DNA from: Excoecaria cochinchinensis
Taxonomy: Eukaryota > Streptophyta > Magnoliopsida > Malpighiales > Euphorbiaceae
NCBI GenBank assembly: GCA_947683425.1
Contig: CANTUQ010000037.1
Coordinates: 3,224,001-3,288,000, forward strand
DNA: 64,000 nucleotides
Direction: 5' to 3'
The notes under the pieces were generated by a model, which did not search any database, was not told the DNA's origin, and was given only the letters and a program-made list of their open reading frames with translations. Numbering within the stretch: the stretch's first letter is position 1; every line of letters starts with the position of its first letter. Of this stretch, positions 20,362-32,957 are shown one piece after another. The translations under genes were made by a program, and so were the position numbers.

Positions 20362-23324
20362 TGTGACGCGCGCCGGATCCCCGCGGCCGCCCGCTCGGAC
20401 CGCCCGCACGTGGGCGATCGGGGCATTTGTGGGTCCGTCAACAGCTTGCGATAAATCGCAAGTGCGTCTATGTTGGGCAACAAGGAGGTTTCATGGAGTC
20501 GCCACCCAATAGAACATTGGGAAAGTTTCTCTCGCCTCGGAGAGCCTAAGACTTGCACATTTTATCCATATTGGGCCATGAGGCCTAGGATTAACGCTAA
20601 AGTCTCGTGACGCAAGAAGTATCTTGGAGGATAACCTCTAACCTCTTGAGCCCAAAGACCAGAGCAGGATTCGGGACTTCTCATTTATTCGTACCTTGAT
20701 TAATATTATAATTAAGTTTTGAATTCATTGTTTCATCAACTTTCCACACAATGCAATTTTAATTTAAAGGCGCAATCATTCATATCAAAAGCGGTAAATG
20801 TAAGCAAAATCCAAAATAAAGCATTCAAAATAAATTACAATAACACTAGGAGCGGAATACAACTCCCATTTATAAAAGTGGAATACATGCATAAAACGGG
20901 TTATTCATTTATTTTGAGGACTTTGGTCCCCGCATGTATATTTATTATAAAACGGTTTTGATGTGATGATTTATTTGGGTATGAAAAACTAGGACATTGG
21001 TCCCCTTTTATTTAGAAAAAATGTCAAGTTAATTAATAGAAATGTTTTTGTGATTTTCTTTCTAGCGAGCCTAAATAAATAATTTTACAAGAAAATTATA
21101 TGGCAAAATTAAATAAAATATTACAAATAAAGAAAATAAATAAACCAAACGAGCCTTTTTGGACCTCCCGATGTGCTCGCAAAAACGCCCAAGCGAAAAA
21201 GAGGAGTTTAGACATAAAAACAAATACAAATAAAACAATGTTAGTGATTAAATCAATTAAATCAATTAAACATGCAAAATAATGAATAACAAATTAAAAT
21301 AAAATAAGATGATATGAAAAGAATGATAATGGAATCAAAAATATTAACAAACCAAAATAAAATGAGAAACATGCATTATGTATGACAAATGATTAAATGA
21401 TGTGAATAAAATAAAATATGACATGTTGCTTAATTAATATATGTAAAAATATGAACATGATGAAAAATGATGAAGATAAACGAATCAAAGAATATATAAA
21501 ATGATAAAGAAAAGAATAATAGATTAAAACAATTAAAGAATGATGAAAACAATTAAATGAACAATATGATTAATTAAATATGTTCACAAATGATATAAAC
21601 CATTTACATGGCAAAAAGATCAATTAAAATGAATTTATTAATTACATGTTAAAAATAATGATGAATTAAAGTGAAATAAATTAATTACATGTTAATTAAT
21701 TAATAAACAATCAATATTTATGTGAGTAAAAATCATATCATGTATAAACAATTAAATGGAACAAATATAAAATCAATACAACAAATTGAATAGATTAAAA
21801 CAATAAATAGATCAATAAAAACAATAAAATATACATGAATAAATAAAATGAAATAAAATAGAAATTGAAATAGAGCCAAGAATATTTACCCTCAGAATAT
21901 TGGATTTGATGAAGGAAAAGTGATGATTGATTTCTTTGTTTGATGATTCACAATATTAGAGTGAAATATTATGAAAATGTTGGAATTTTATTCCAAGAAA
22001 CATGAAAATAAAAATGATCAAAAATTCTTTAAGAACAAAGAATTGATACCTTTGCCTAAAGAAATGATTTTGATCAAAAAAGTTTTATTGATTAAAATAA
22101 AGAAAAATTGATTGAAGTTTTATCAAATAAAAATTAGATTTTGATGACAAACAATTATTTTATTTGTCTCAAAATCAATTTTTTATCAAAAAAAATTCAA
22201 AACAAAATCAATGAAAAAAAGTTTTATTGAACACAAAATAAAAAGAAGAAAAACAATTTTGAGAACAAATAATTATTCTATTTGTCTCAAAAATTAAATC
22301 AAACAACAAAACTTCCTCTAAAAAATATGTTTAGAAGAAATTATGTTGAAAAAAGAATGAAACAATTGATTTTCTTTTTGATTTTTGGTTGGGGAAAAAA
22401 TCTGGAATTTTTTGGTGGAAGAAGAAGAAGAAATCTGGAATTTTTAGGTCTAAAAAATGTGGAGAGGAGAGGAGAAGAGAGACTACTTTGATTTCATCAT
22501 TAACTATTTATAGGATAAAATAGGTTGCCCTAATTTAATTAAGGAAAAAAACCTATTTTAATCCCAAAATTATTTTATTTTTAATGATAAAATCAAGTTT
22601 TATTATTTAATTACCTAAAAAAATATTTTAGAATTTAATTTGAAGTCAAAAACCCCAAAAAAATGGGATAAAAAACGGATTTTTGGGTGAAAAAATCGGA
22701 AAAAAGCTGGAAAAAAGGAAAATAGGTAACAGACCCTGTACCGACGGCCAGGAGACCGTCGCCACAAGGGACACCGCCCGTCGCTATAGAGCGACGGGCA
22801 CTCACGCGGCGAGGCGCGGAGCTCGGGCGGGAATCGCGGAGCTCGCGCGGGAATCGCGCGCAGAGGCGCGCGGTGCGGCGCGCAGTGCGCACAACGCTGC
22901 GCGTCGCTTTTTAGCGGCGCGCAGCATTGGCGACGCTGCGCGTCGCTAAATCCCGCCCAGCGCGCTGGGCGCCTGGGCGTCGGCGTGCTGGGCGCCTGGC
23001 GCCTGCGAGCTGGGCGCCAGCGCGCCTGCGCGCTGCTGCAGGCGCGCTGCCGCGCCCGACATTCGCGGTCCGAAAAAAATTTTTTATTTTTTTTATTTTT
23101 TTTCTATTTTTTTTAAATTTTAAATTGACTAAAAACACCATAATTTTAAGCCCCCATTTTTCAAAATTAATTTTTTAAATCTTTTTTTTTTATTATTTTA
23201 ATTTTTCACTCTAAAATGCAAATTTAATGAGAAAACCATCACTTTTAACCTTTTAAAGCCTGTGAAGGCAATTATCATCATTGGGTAACTTCGATCTAGG
23301 CTTATTCAGGACCCGGTGTCTACA
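20362..23324 (-). mobile_element. Element B 5' LTR
   Basis: 2963 bp, the same length as the 3' LTR at an offset of 8425. The one difference seen by eye is T at 21638 against A at 13213. TATA box at 22516-22522; GC-rich block at about 22750-23070. This copy would act as the promoter for gag. Confidence 0.95.
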
Positions 23325-23415
23325 TGTTATCTTAAACGTATATCCATATATATATGTATAAACTTAAACCCTAGAGTGATAAATTAGGGATATTATCTCT
23401 TATTCAAAATAAGAC

Positions 23416-23446
<31 letters not shown>

Positions 23447-23912
23447 ATTTTAAAATACCCTAATTAAAATCTAGTCTATTTATTATGGTCTTGGTGTGTG
23501 ACCCAATAGGTTTATATTAAGTTGGCAGTGGATCCAATTCTATAATAGTCCCACAAGTCATAATTGGTTTTTAGCAAAACATTATGACTACCCAAATAAT
23601 ATAAATATCGTTACTTCGATTTTAACCTGACAATAGAACATGTTATTATCCTTTTGTTACACGATATCTTATTTGAACATAAGTCATGATCTATGTCAAA
23701 CTTATATTGTTCAAACATATAATTTCCCGATCACTAAGTAGACTGATAAATTCAAATGACATTGATCACACTATCAATTCATTTGAGCACAACTATGCAT
23801 TTCACAATCCTACTTATTGAGGGGCCCAATAGATATCTCTCTCATAAGAGAGGGACAAATTTCATCTTGATTATTCACTTTCCTCTACATAATTCACATC
23901 ATGCCCAATCAT
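23325..23912 (-). mobile_element. Copia A LTR, second part, ending at a deletion junction
   Basis: It resumes the 283-bp unit after the TGTTA duplication and matches 29400-29910 of the intact copia LTR. At about 23905-23912 (CATGCCCAATCAT) the LTR match stops and reverse transcriptase code begins. Everything from mid-RT to the LTR start (RNase H, polypurine tract, LTR 5' third) is therefore missing. Confidence 0.8.
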
Positions 23913-24588
23913 CCTCAAGTAATTTCCGTTAAGAAATGCTATTTTTACATCCATTTACCATATCTCATAGTTATAATATACAACAATGCGATTGGTGAAA
24001 AGGTTTCATCATAGTCAATACCATGAGTTTGCTTGAAGCCTTTTGCAACAATTCTTGCTTTAAAGGTATTTACTTTGCCATCCATGTCAGTTTTCTTTTT
24101 GAAAACCCATTGCACCCAATGGTTTTAATTCCTTCAAGTTGATCAATCAAGTTCCAAACTTGATTATCATACATGGATTGCATCTCATATTTAATGGCTT
24201 TTAGCAATTTCTCAAATTTTGGACCTGACACAGCATCTTGATAAGTAGTAGGCTCATCTTGATCCATGAGCATTACTTTATGACTATCTATTATGAGAAA
24301 TCCATATCTCTCGAGCTCGTGTGGTATCCTATTAGATCTACGTGGCACTTGTGTAACAGGTACTGGTTCCACAACTTTTTGTGAAACTTGTTGACATTCC
24401 ATCGATGGTTCGATGTTATCTTGTGCTTCTCGAATTTCTTCAAGTTGTACTTTACTCCCATTGGTTCTTTTAGAAATAAATTCATTTTCTAGAAAGATAA
24501 CATTTCGAGCAACAAACACTTTGTTCTCTGAAGGGTTGTAAAAGTAATATCCTTTAGTTTCCTTAGGATATCCCACAAAAAGATACAT
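23913..24588 (-). pseudogene. pol: Copia A: integrase end and start of reverse transcriptase, truncated
   Basis: Motifs in order: PRRSNRIPHELERYGF, then YEMQSMYDNQVWNLIDQLEG, IKTIGCNGFSKRKL and GFKQTHGIDYDETFSPIA, the conserved entry to copia RT. A frameshift follows and YEIW-MDVK-AFLNGN is still readable before the LTR junction. The catalytic YVDD half is gone. The 24070-24588 frame covers most of it. Confidence 0.88.
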
Positions 24589-25633
24589 TTATCAAATTTT
24601 GGTGCTAATATATCTGAGATCTGTCGTTTAACATAAGTCTCACAGCCCCAAATCTTTAGAAAAGATAAACTAGGAGTTCTCTCGGTCCATATCTCATATG
24701 GTGCCTTTTCAACAGCTTTAGATGGAACTCGGTTCAAAGTGAATACGGCTGTATCTAATGCATAATCCCATAAGGATAAAGGAAGATCTGTTTGACTCAT
24801 CATAGATCGAACCATATCTAATAAAGTACAATTCCTCCTTTCAGATACACCATTCCATTATGGTGTTCTAGGTGGAGTTAATTGTCAAACAATTCCATAA
24901 TCTCTTAGATGATTGTCAAACTCTTAGCTCGAATATTCACCACCTCGATCGGATTGAATGCCTTAATAGTTTTACCAAGATGATTTTGTACTTCATTTTG
25001 AAAGGTTTTGAACATTTCAAATGATTCATGTTTATGTTTCATTAGATAGACATAGCCATATCTACTGAAATCATCAGTGAATGTAATGAAGTACTGAAAT
25101 CCTCCCCTGGCATTTATGCTTAATGGGCCACATACATCAAAATGCATAAGGCCTAATAAGTCAATGGCCCTTTTACTATGTCCAGTGAAAGGATCCTTTG
25201 TCATCTTGCCTAATAAACAATATTCGCAATTATCAAATCATTCAAAATCAAATGATTGCAAAAGTCTATCTTGATGGAGTTTAGATATACATTCCTCATT
25301 TATATGACCAAGGCGATAATGCCATAAATATGTTGTATTTAAATCATTTGGTTTGGATTTCTTTGCAGTTATGTTATAAATATGATAATTATTGGATGTT
25401 TCTAAATTTAGGACATAAAGCCCACAATATGAATTAACAATACCATAAAGCATGCCATTATAATAAATAGAACATTTCTTATTCTTAATAAGAAAAGAAA
25501 AACCTTCATCATCCAAACTTGAAACTAAAATAATATTCCTACTCAAACTAGAAACATAATAGCAATTGTTCAAAACTAACAAAAGCCCATTGGGCAAAGT
25601 CAATTCATAAGTGCCTATAACTAAAGTAAGCAA
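24489..25633 (-). pseudogene. pol: Copia A: integrase region, broken frames
   Basis: The pre-integrase zinc motif is seen as YLWHYRLGHINEECISKLH (near 25310) with a disrupted C..C pair near 25225. The core follows: LGLMHFDVCGPLSINA and FITFTDDFSRYGYVYLMKHK (near 25070), then SLWDYALDTAVFTLNRVPSK and LSFLKIWGCETYVKR (near 24650). Stops at about 25235, 24900 and 24820 split it into three frames. Non-functional. Confidence 0.9.
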
Positions 25634-25648
25634 CTTTTACCCCATTTC

Positions 25649-26107
25649 CTACTCTAGGTCCATTTCATCCTTTTTCAGTTGCCTACTCCTTTTGAGTCCC
25701 TGCACATTTGTATAAATGTGAGATCCACATCCAGTATCTAATACCCAGGAAGTAGAATTAGATAAATTAATTTCTATAAAATAAATACCTAAAGATGTAG
25801 TCTCACCACTCTTCTTCTTCTTCTTCAATTCTTCCAAGTAGAGGTTGCAGTTCCTCCTCCAATGACCAGATTTATTGCAATGGAAGCAAACTCCCTCCTT
25901 TGGAGCTTTAGCCTTGGGCTTGGGCTTAAGCTTAGGCTTACCACCAACTTTTGCCTTAGCCTTTCCCTTACCCTTAATTGTCATCCCTTTCCCTTTGTTA
26001 ACCATTAGTACATGGCCAGGCTTCTTATTAATGCTTTGTTCAATTGTTTTGAGCATCGCATGCAGCTTAACTATAGATTTCTCCATATTATTCATATTGT
26101 AGTTCAT
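25649..26107 (-). pseudogene. Copia A: nucleocapsid and protease start
   Basis: A 152-codon open frame. A Lys/Gly/Pro-rich basic stretch (residues 37-70) leads to a CCHC zinc knuckle, CFHCNKSGHWRRNC (74-87), then the aspartic protease motif WVLDTGCGSH (121-130). The frame breaks after EMDLE; the protease continues decayed into 25640-25600. Confidence 0.9.
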
Positions 26108-26638
26108 GACAAAATGGTCATAACTATCAGGTAATCAATTAAGGATTAAATCTGTTGCTAGTTCTAAATTGAGGGGAAATCCAAGCCTCTCAAGGTGATT
26201 AATATAGCCCTTCATTTTCAGAACATGAGAGCTAACTGAAGCACCTTTAGTGATCTTGCAATAATGTAATGTTTTGGTAGTCTCATACCTTTATTGCCTT
26301 ACTTGCTGTTGGAATGTCTACTTGAGATGAGTACTCAACTCATAAGCCTCCATATTCTCCTGATGCTTCTGAAGTTCTAGAGCCATGGTAGCTAACATAA
26401 GACAGCCAACATCCACAGAATCATCAATATGTTTCTTGTGTTTCTCTTTGACCGCCCTTGTGGCATTAGCAGGTGGGTTATCTGGAATAGGCTCATCTAG
26501 CACATGTAGCTTCCTTTCTTGCTTGAGAACAATTCTCAAGTTTCTGAACTAGTCAAGGAAGTTTGTGCCAATTACTTTAAGTTTGTCCTTCTCAAAGACA
26601 GATCGCAGTGACACAATGGAAGTGCTATTTAATGCCAT
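26108..26638 (-). pseudogene. Copia A: Gag N-terminal region
   Basis: The start codon is at 26636-26638 (MALNSTSIVSLRSVFEKDKL). It is broken by a stop and resumes as LRIVLKQERKLHVLDEPIPD and VDVGCLMLATMALELQKH, the helical Gag core of plant copia elements. A frameshift and further stops separate it from the nucleocapsid frame. Confidence 0.85.
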
Positions 26639-27792
26639 TAATCTACAAACATGCAAGATAAATAATATTAGTACCAATTTCATTTTAGGTTTCTGTATAA
26701 ACTCCCACTAAAATAATAACCCTCAATTATAATTATAATAATTATAATAATTTAATGGGTTAAGATCCATATTTCACCTAACTTTAAGTCAGCTTTGGCA
26801 TGACACTAAAAGTTAAGTTATTTATGTAGGTAGCTCTTAGATCATTCATGGAATTTTGACATCATATGTCCCAGCATGTTTTAATCCCATTTTCTGCCCT
26901 TAGGCCCAAAATTGTTTTGATAGCCTAATTAAGTCTAACTATTTTAAACATATGGGTATCACTATTACCCATACTGTCTTACTAGGATAACCTAATGCAC
27001 TTCGCTTTGGCAGAAACCACATTTTGGTGATCTTAGTCTTGACAGGTGTTTTATCCATGGGTGGCATATGACTTAAAATTATGGTGAGGGATTTTAATTT
27101 TAACTTATGATGTCTAATTATTCATATATATCTTGCATCATTTCATTCATCATGGGTGGCATATGACTTAAAATTATGGTAAGGGATTTTAATTTTAACT
27201 TATGATGTCTAATTATTCATATATCTCATGCATCATTTCATACATGATATCTCATACACATATATAATTATTCATCGCATCATATACTAAGAAAATATGC
27301 ATAATATATAAAATGTGTCATAACATGGCCAAAATCTATTTTGATCCTCATAAGCCAATATGAAGATCAAAGATCAATCCTAGGTGTTAATATATGGACT
27401 TGATCAACAGCTTCCATCTTACACCTCCATCGCTACGGACTTGGATTGATATCCATTGTTGCTCTTCATCTTCATTACAATAATAATATAAAGAAATTCT
27501 ACTACAACTATTAAGTAAAATAAAGATTGCAACAAAATTAATGATACTCAGGTAGTATTTAAAATTACAAATCCTTAAAATAGATAAAATAATTCTCATC
27601 CACTTGAGATTTAATTGGCCATGCTATGAACCATGCAAAGACATCATACATAAATAAATCATGTTATTTCATATCATGCATAAAATACCCTTTTCCATTA
27701 AAATGATATATTAAAATTACTGAATAATAATTTTGAAGGACTCATAGGCACTACTATTAGATACCCCAAGTGTACTATTAGTAGGGGAGAAT
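26639..27792 (-). other. Copia A leader/flank, no gene
   Basis: AT-rich sequence upstream of copia A gag. No 5' LTR or primer site was found before the gypsy LTR begins at 27793, so the element's 5' end is missing or displaced. Confidence 0.5.
27053..27245. repeat. Tandem repeat, two copies of about 94 bp
   Basis: CATGGGTGGCATATGACTT starts at about 27057 and 27151, followed in both by AAAATTATGGTRAGGG and TAACTTATGATGTCTAATTA. Only a few bases differ. Confidence 0.85.
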
Positions 27793-28385
27793 TGTAATGG
27801 TCCAAATATCGACTTAGCAGTGAAGAGTATTTTCCATAATTGGTCAGTACACCTGGGGTGAAAATACATCCGGTGGACAAAAATATTTTATTTAACCATC
27901 GAAAAATATTAGTCATAGTGAGTTCGAGGTTAAAAATTTGGAGTCAAAATGAGGTCAAATAGGTCCGCAAAAGTCAAAAATAAGAAAATTTCACGATTTC
28001 AATACCAATAGTATATAGGTGACCGAGGGTTTGACCAGATTTTAAAAATAGCAAACAACCTTAGAAAATTCATTTAAAGGCATGGATGAACTTAGAATAA
28101 TATGGACAATTATTTAGCATAAAAAATAAATTTCATGGTAATAATGAAAAATTGTCGAATCGAACAAGCTTGAGTAGACCGAACCGAAAATGAACTCCTA
28201 TTGGGTTGAAAACTTTTATGGAAGCTAATTTATAGTTTTAAGAATTATGAAATTGATTTTGAGTGAATTTGGTCTTGGAAAGAGAGAGAAATAATTTAAA
28301 ATGCATTAAATGGGCCAAAAATCAAATTTGGGTTTAAATTGGGTTCAACCACTTTGGTTGGACCGGTCCAGCCCATTAACCACGG

Positions 28386-28393
28386 TATATAAG
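28386..28393 (+). promoter_or_regulatory. TATA box of the gypsy LTR
   Basis: GGTATATAAGGG, followed downstream by a pyrimidine-rich stretch (TTCTCCTCCACCCTTC), as in plant LTR promoters. The related fragment at 10868 starts just downstream of this point and lacks the TATA box. Confidence 0.55.
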
Positions 28394-28835
28394 GGTCAAA
28401 ATATTAGAAATTTTGGAAAGAACTCCAGAATTATGCGTTCTCCTCCACCCTTCTTTAAAATCGAACCCAACTTTTCCACCTCTCATAAATTTTCTTCATT
28501 CTTCTCCTAATTTCTCACCAAATCAAGCCTCATAGATTAAATTTCAACCTCTCTACAACATTACTGCAGCCTCCAACCTTCAATTTGAGTGGAAGAATTG
28601 GATTAAATCAAGGAAGCAAAGTTAGGGTGTAATTTTGAGGTAAGAGAAATTGTTGGAAAAAAATTTATCTAAGAGTTCTAAGATGTAATTTAAGGTATGA
28701 ATATGATGTTTCTACATTCATATTGTAAAAAGAAAGAAGATTCATCATGGTTTTATTTGGTGAAATTTTGGCCAAGTATAAGAAACAAGGAAGGTGAGGG
28801 CACATCAAAAATAAAGGAGAATGAAGGGGAAGTTT

Positions 28836-29217
28836 GAGGATGTTGGGTTTTATACGGAATAATTCAACATTATTGCGCAACAAAAATAAACAAAATCCAA
28901 ACAAGAATCATGCGATCCAATTGATTCAAAAGGAGTAATAAAGAATATAGACTTGTTAAGTATGCTGAAATACAAACTAATAACTTAGTTCAATTGGATT
29001 ATAGGCGCTGCTCCAATCACAAATGCCCTCTACCGGTATCTACATGCATGAACCAATGAATAGATAATCGTAGGGGTGCTAATTCCCTTTCTTGCAACTG
29101 GATTTTTAATCTTTTCTCTGCATTTTTTTTCTTTCTCAAACAATAATGATGGCTAGGGTTTATAAAGTGTAGCCACTCTTAAAATGAAATTAAAGTTATG
29201 TTATGTTAAACATATAT

Positions 29218-29276
<59 letters not shown>

Positions 29277-29327
29277 CACTTAAACCCTAGAGAGATAAAT
29301 TAGGGATATTATCTCTTATTTTAAATA

Positions 29328-29401
<74 letters not shown>

Positions 29402-30354
29402 CAAAACAGTAAGAAATATTATATTTATATATATATTTATATAATTTTGAAATACCCTAATTAAAATCCAGTGTGTTCATTATGGTCTTGGTGTGTGACC
29501 CAATAGGTTTATATTAAGTTGGTAGTGGGCTCAATTCTATAATAGGCCAACAAGTCATAATTGGTCTCTAGCAATACATTATGACTACCCAAATAATATA
29601 AATATCGTTAGTCCGATTTTAACCTAATAACATAACATATTATTATCCTTTTGTCATACGATATCTTATTTGAACATAAGTCATGGTCCATGTCAAACTT
29701 ATAATGTTCAAACATATAATTTTCCTATCAATAAGTAGACTGATAAATTCAAACGACATAGATCACACTATCAATTCATTTGAGCATGGCCACGCATTTC
29801 ACAGTCCTACTTATCGAGGGGCCCAATAGATATCGCTCTCATTAGAGAGGGACAAATTCCATCTTGATTATTCACTTTCCTCTGCGTAATTTACATCATG
29901 CCTAATCATAACTTTTGTGATTATTCAATTAAAGATAACATTTGATTATGTCAAAACATGATGTTCATCATGTAGGAATCTATGAAAATCTCAGGTCTAA
30001 GTATTCAATAACATAACTATTATGAAATCACTTATAACACTATCCCATGAAATGATCTCGTAGTGGGTTTATCCAGTACCTTGTTCACTAGCAAGTACTT
30101 ATAGATTTGATTTATATCATCATATATAATCATCTCATGATTATCGATCAAATCTATACTAGTCTTAATTTATCTTTATGCCCTTTAGTGATAAATGACT
30201 AGGGATGACATGAATAACATACTTATTCATAAATACTACAATAATGTAACATGCCAATAATATTAATGTGAAGAAAATCAGTATATAAATGAAATTTATA
30301 ATCATTACATCAAGGTTCAAATATTTAGCCTAGGGCATAACCACTAATAGAGGA
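28836..30354 (-). mobile_element. Copia solo LTR with target duplication GAGGA
   Basis: The 1509-bp LTR (28841-30349), in its own orientation, starts TATTAGTGGTTATGCCC (G mutated to A in the expected TG) and ends AACCCAACA. It is flanked by GAGGA at 28836-28840 and 30350-30354. No internal sequence remains, so it arose by LTR-LTR recombination. It lies at the same point of the gypsy LTR as the copia LTR at 11295. Confidence 0.9.
29219..29400. repeat. (CA)n and (TA)n microsatellites in copia LTR
   Basis: A CA run of about 45 bases at 29219-29263 followed by TA; a second TA run of about 70 bases at 29328-29398. The other copia LTR copies have short runs here. Confidence 0.95.
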
Positions 30355-31835
30355 GTGAATTTCAAGTTTATAAGGTTAGTGGTTACAAAATCTAACCCTT
30401 TCCATTTAATTTGAATTATTTTATGATGTAGTTATAATATATATGTGTGGAATTTGCATGCAAAATGAAATTAAATCATATGCACATGTTTTGGATGGAA
30501 TAGTAAGTGGATTGGAATGTGTAAAATGAAAAGAAAATGAAAATAAGGTGGGGATATAGGTGTGGCCGACTGGGTTGCTTAATGAAAGAAATTGTAATTG
30601 GTTAATTAATGAAAAGTGATTTCATAAATGTGTAAGTTTAGGTATAAAAATGCTTAATCTAATAATAAATGATAAAAGCATAAAGTGGAAGGAAAGAAAT
30701 TACCTAGGCTAAATGGTATAATGCAATGTAATATTGAATATGTTGACTAATTATTAATTGTTATGGCATATAATGGAATTAGAGTGAAAATTTAGTGTAA
30801 ACTAATTTAATGAGAAATTTAGGATTTATTTAAGTAATTATCTAAGTTATATTACATTGTATTTATAAAGCAAGTTATGTGGTATAATATGTTTACATGA
30901 GATTTTATTGTGTCTAAAGTTAGTAATGTAAAATAAGTGACTTAGAATGCAATTATTGATAAATGAATAAATTTGGAAATAAAAATATTTTTTGGGTCAA
31001 AGAAATTAGTAAATGAAAATTTAAAATTTAAGATATATAATTAATTATCCTTAGTAATAATATGGTGGGTAATCTAGTTTAGGATATAGTTGGCTAGCCA
31101 TAGGGACACTAAGCCACGGTATGAGTGATGATGACTCACTTTAGTAGGCCAATGATGGTCTACTAAAAGAAATGAAATGTTAAATATTGAAATGTTAAAT
31201 GTAAAAGAAATATAAATGTATGGGTGGTCCTTTGGGTCACTCTAAAATGATTTGAATATATAGGATTCACGTACCGTGTATCCGGTTCAAAGATTCTTAC
31301 AGGAGTGCTACTAGGGGCAAGATGTAAATGATAAAATAATAATGAATAAGGAAAGCATACACTAAGTAAAAGTTAATTGAAAGAAGGACTTCGTTGAAAG
31401 AAAAGTAGAAGTTAGAGTGGAAATGGACTTAATTGAAAGAAAAGTAGTAGTTAGAAGTAAATTGGGAAGTATCACTAAGTAATGGATTTAAGTGATAATA
31501 TAGATAAATAAATGATTTAAATGTTAAAATATGTAAATTAGAGAAATAATAGGGACTAAATTATAATTTATTGTAAGATGGATAATTAAGGGATTAAAGG
31601 GTAATTTGTTTAGTAAATAATGTAGTAAATGTAAGAATGTAATCAAATAATGGTTCTATGTAAATTAAATTAAGTGAAGGGCAAAATTGTAAATAAGTAA
31701 AAGTTTAAGGACTAAGGCATAAATGGATTATGAGATGATCGATTTAGGGATTAAATTGTAATTAAACTATTAATGTAGGTTAATGATAAAATTGATAAGA
31801 AATTTTGGTATTAAATGGTAATATAACTGATGATA

Positions 31836-31926
<91 letters not shown>
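31836..31926. repeat. (TAA)n microsatellite
   Basis: About thirty uninterrupted TAA units. Confidence 0.97.
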
Positions 31927-31993
31927 TATAAAGTCAAATAGTTAAATATTATAAGGTATTTGATTATTCAAGAACTAAATAATTAATTGTAGT

Positions 31994-31997
<4 letters not shown>

Positions 31998-32026
<29 letters not shown>
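31998..32026. repeat. (TA)n microsatellite
   Basis: A pure run of about 14 TA units. Confidence 0.95.
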
Positions 32027-32029
<3 letters not shown>

Positions 32030-32839
32030 AAACTAAGAACAAATAATTATGACATATTAAGTACAAACAAAAAGGAATATATAAACATAATGTGCATGCT
32101 TATGTGTTAAAATTTCAAATGGAAATCTTTAGATTTGTAACCACCATTGAGCATATTTAATGGTCAGCGCGTAATTATTTATTAACTGCTTGTACGTACC
32201 TTCAAATGACTTTTTGGAGAAAAGCATACACCAAGTTGGAGAGTACCAGACAAGGATATTAGATATGATATTTTGTATATTTAATGTCGGCATGTATATG
32301 TAATTATATGGATATTTATGAATATGTAATATGACTTGTGACGTGAAATTAAGTATTACTCTTGGATAATGTTGTTATGCCCTTTATGAGCCGTGGATTG
32401 TTTGAATTTGCAGGTATGGTAGTGCAAAATATAAGCCGTTATGCTGCCGAAATTTCAATTGACGGAATACCTCTTGAGAGGTTATCGGAGTCGCCACGCA
32501 CACATATACGCATACAATACAATCATACTATAGCGGAATAAACTACTTAAAAGCGAAAAAGAAAAACATCACTAGACAAACATGCTTGCATTAATAAACT
32601 TTAGATATACATGTTACAAAATGACATCATTCTTATATTACATGATCATATGCCTCTTACTATCATTTACACTTCATATACAAAAAGTTTTCTTTACACA
32701 ATCAATATACAAACATTACAAAATGAAACTTATACATATACAAAAATTCCACTTCTCAACACCTAGTGGCCAGCAGATGGATAACTCTCTAAATTGAACC
32801 GAACCTACAAACCTACATGGGAAAAACACCCGTGTCAAG

Positions 32840-32957
32840 CGATAACGCTTAGCGGGGATAAATAGATGCAAAAGACTTCTAACGAAGTCACGAACAACGA
32901 TAACGCTTAGCAGGGATAAATAGATGCAAAAGACTTCTAACGAAGTCACGAACAACA
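32840..32957. repeat. 58-bp tandem duplication in the solo LTR
   Basis: CGATAACGCTTAGC starts at 32840 and 32898, followed in both by GGGATAAATAGATGC and AAAGACTTCTAACGAAG. One base differs (GCGGGG against GCAGGG). Confidence 0.92.

Larger units (their letters stand above)
11937..23324 (-). mobile_element. Element B: complete Tat/Ogre-type LTR retrotransposon, gag-only, very recent
   Basis: An 11,388-bp minus-strand element with two 2963-bp LTRs (11937-14899 and 20362-23324), a 5-bp target duplication, a tRNA-Arg-type primer site (20343-20360), a polypurine tract next to the 3' LTR (14900-14920) and an intact 492-codon gag (18023-19501). The roughly 3.1 kb between gag and the polypurine tract holds no protease, RT, RNase H or integrase. 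The LTRs have the same length, and I saw a single substitution by eye (A at 13213, T at 21638), so the insertion is recent. It lacks all catalytic functions and must have moved with enzymes from a related autonomous element (inference). Confidence 0.9.
30355..32416 (+). other. Continuation of gypsy LTR, no gene
   Basis: AT-rich, purine-biased sequence with recurring TAAATGATAAA and GGATTAAA words. No coding frame of note. Confidence 0.6.
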
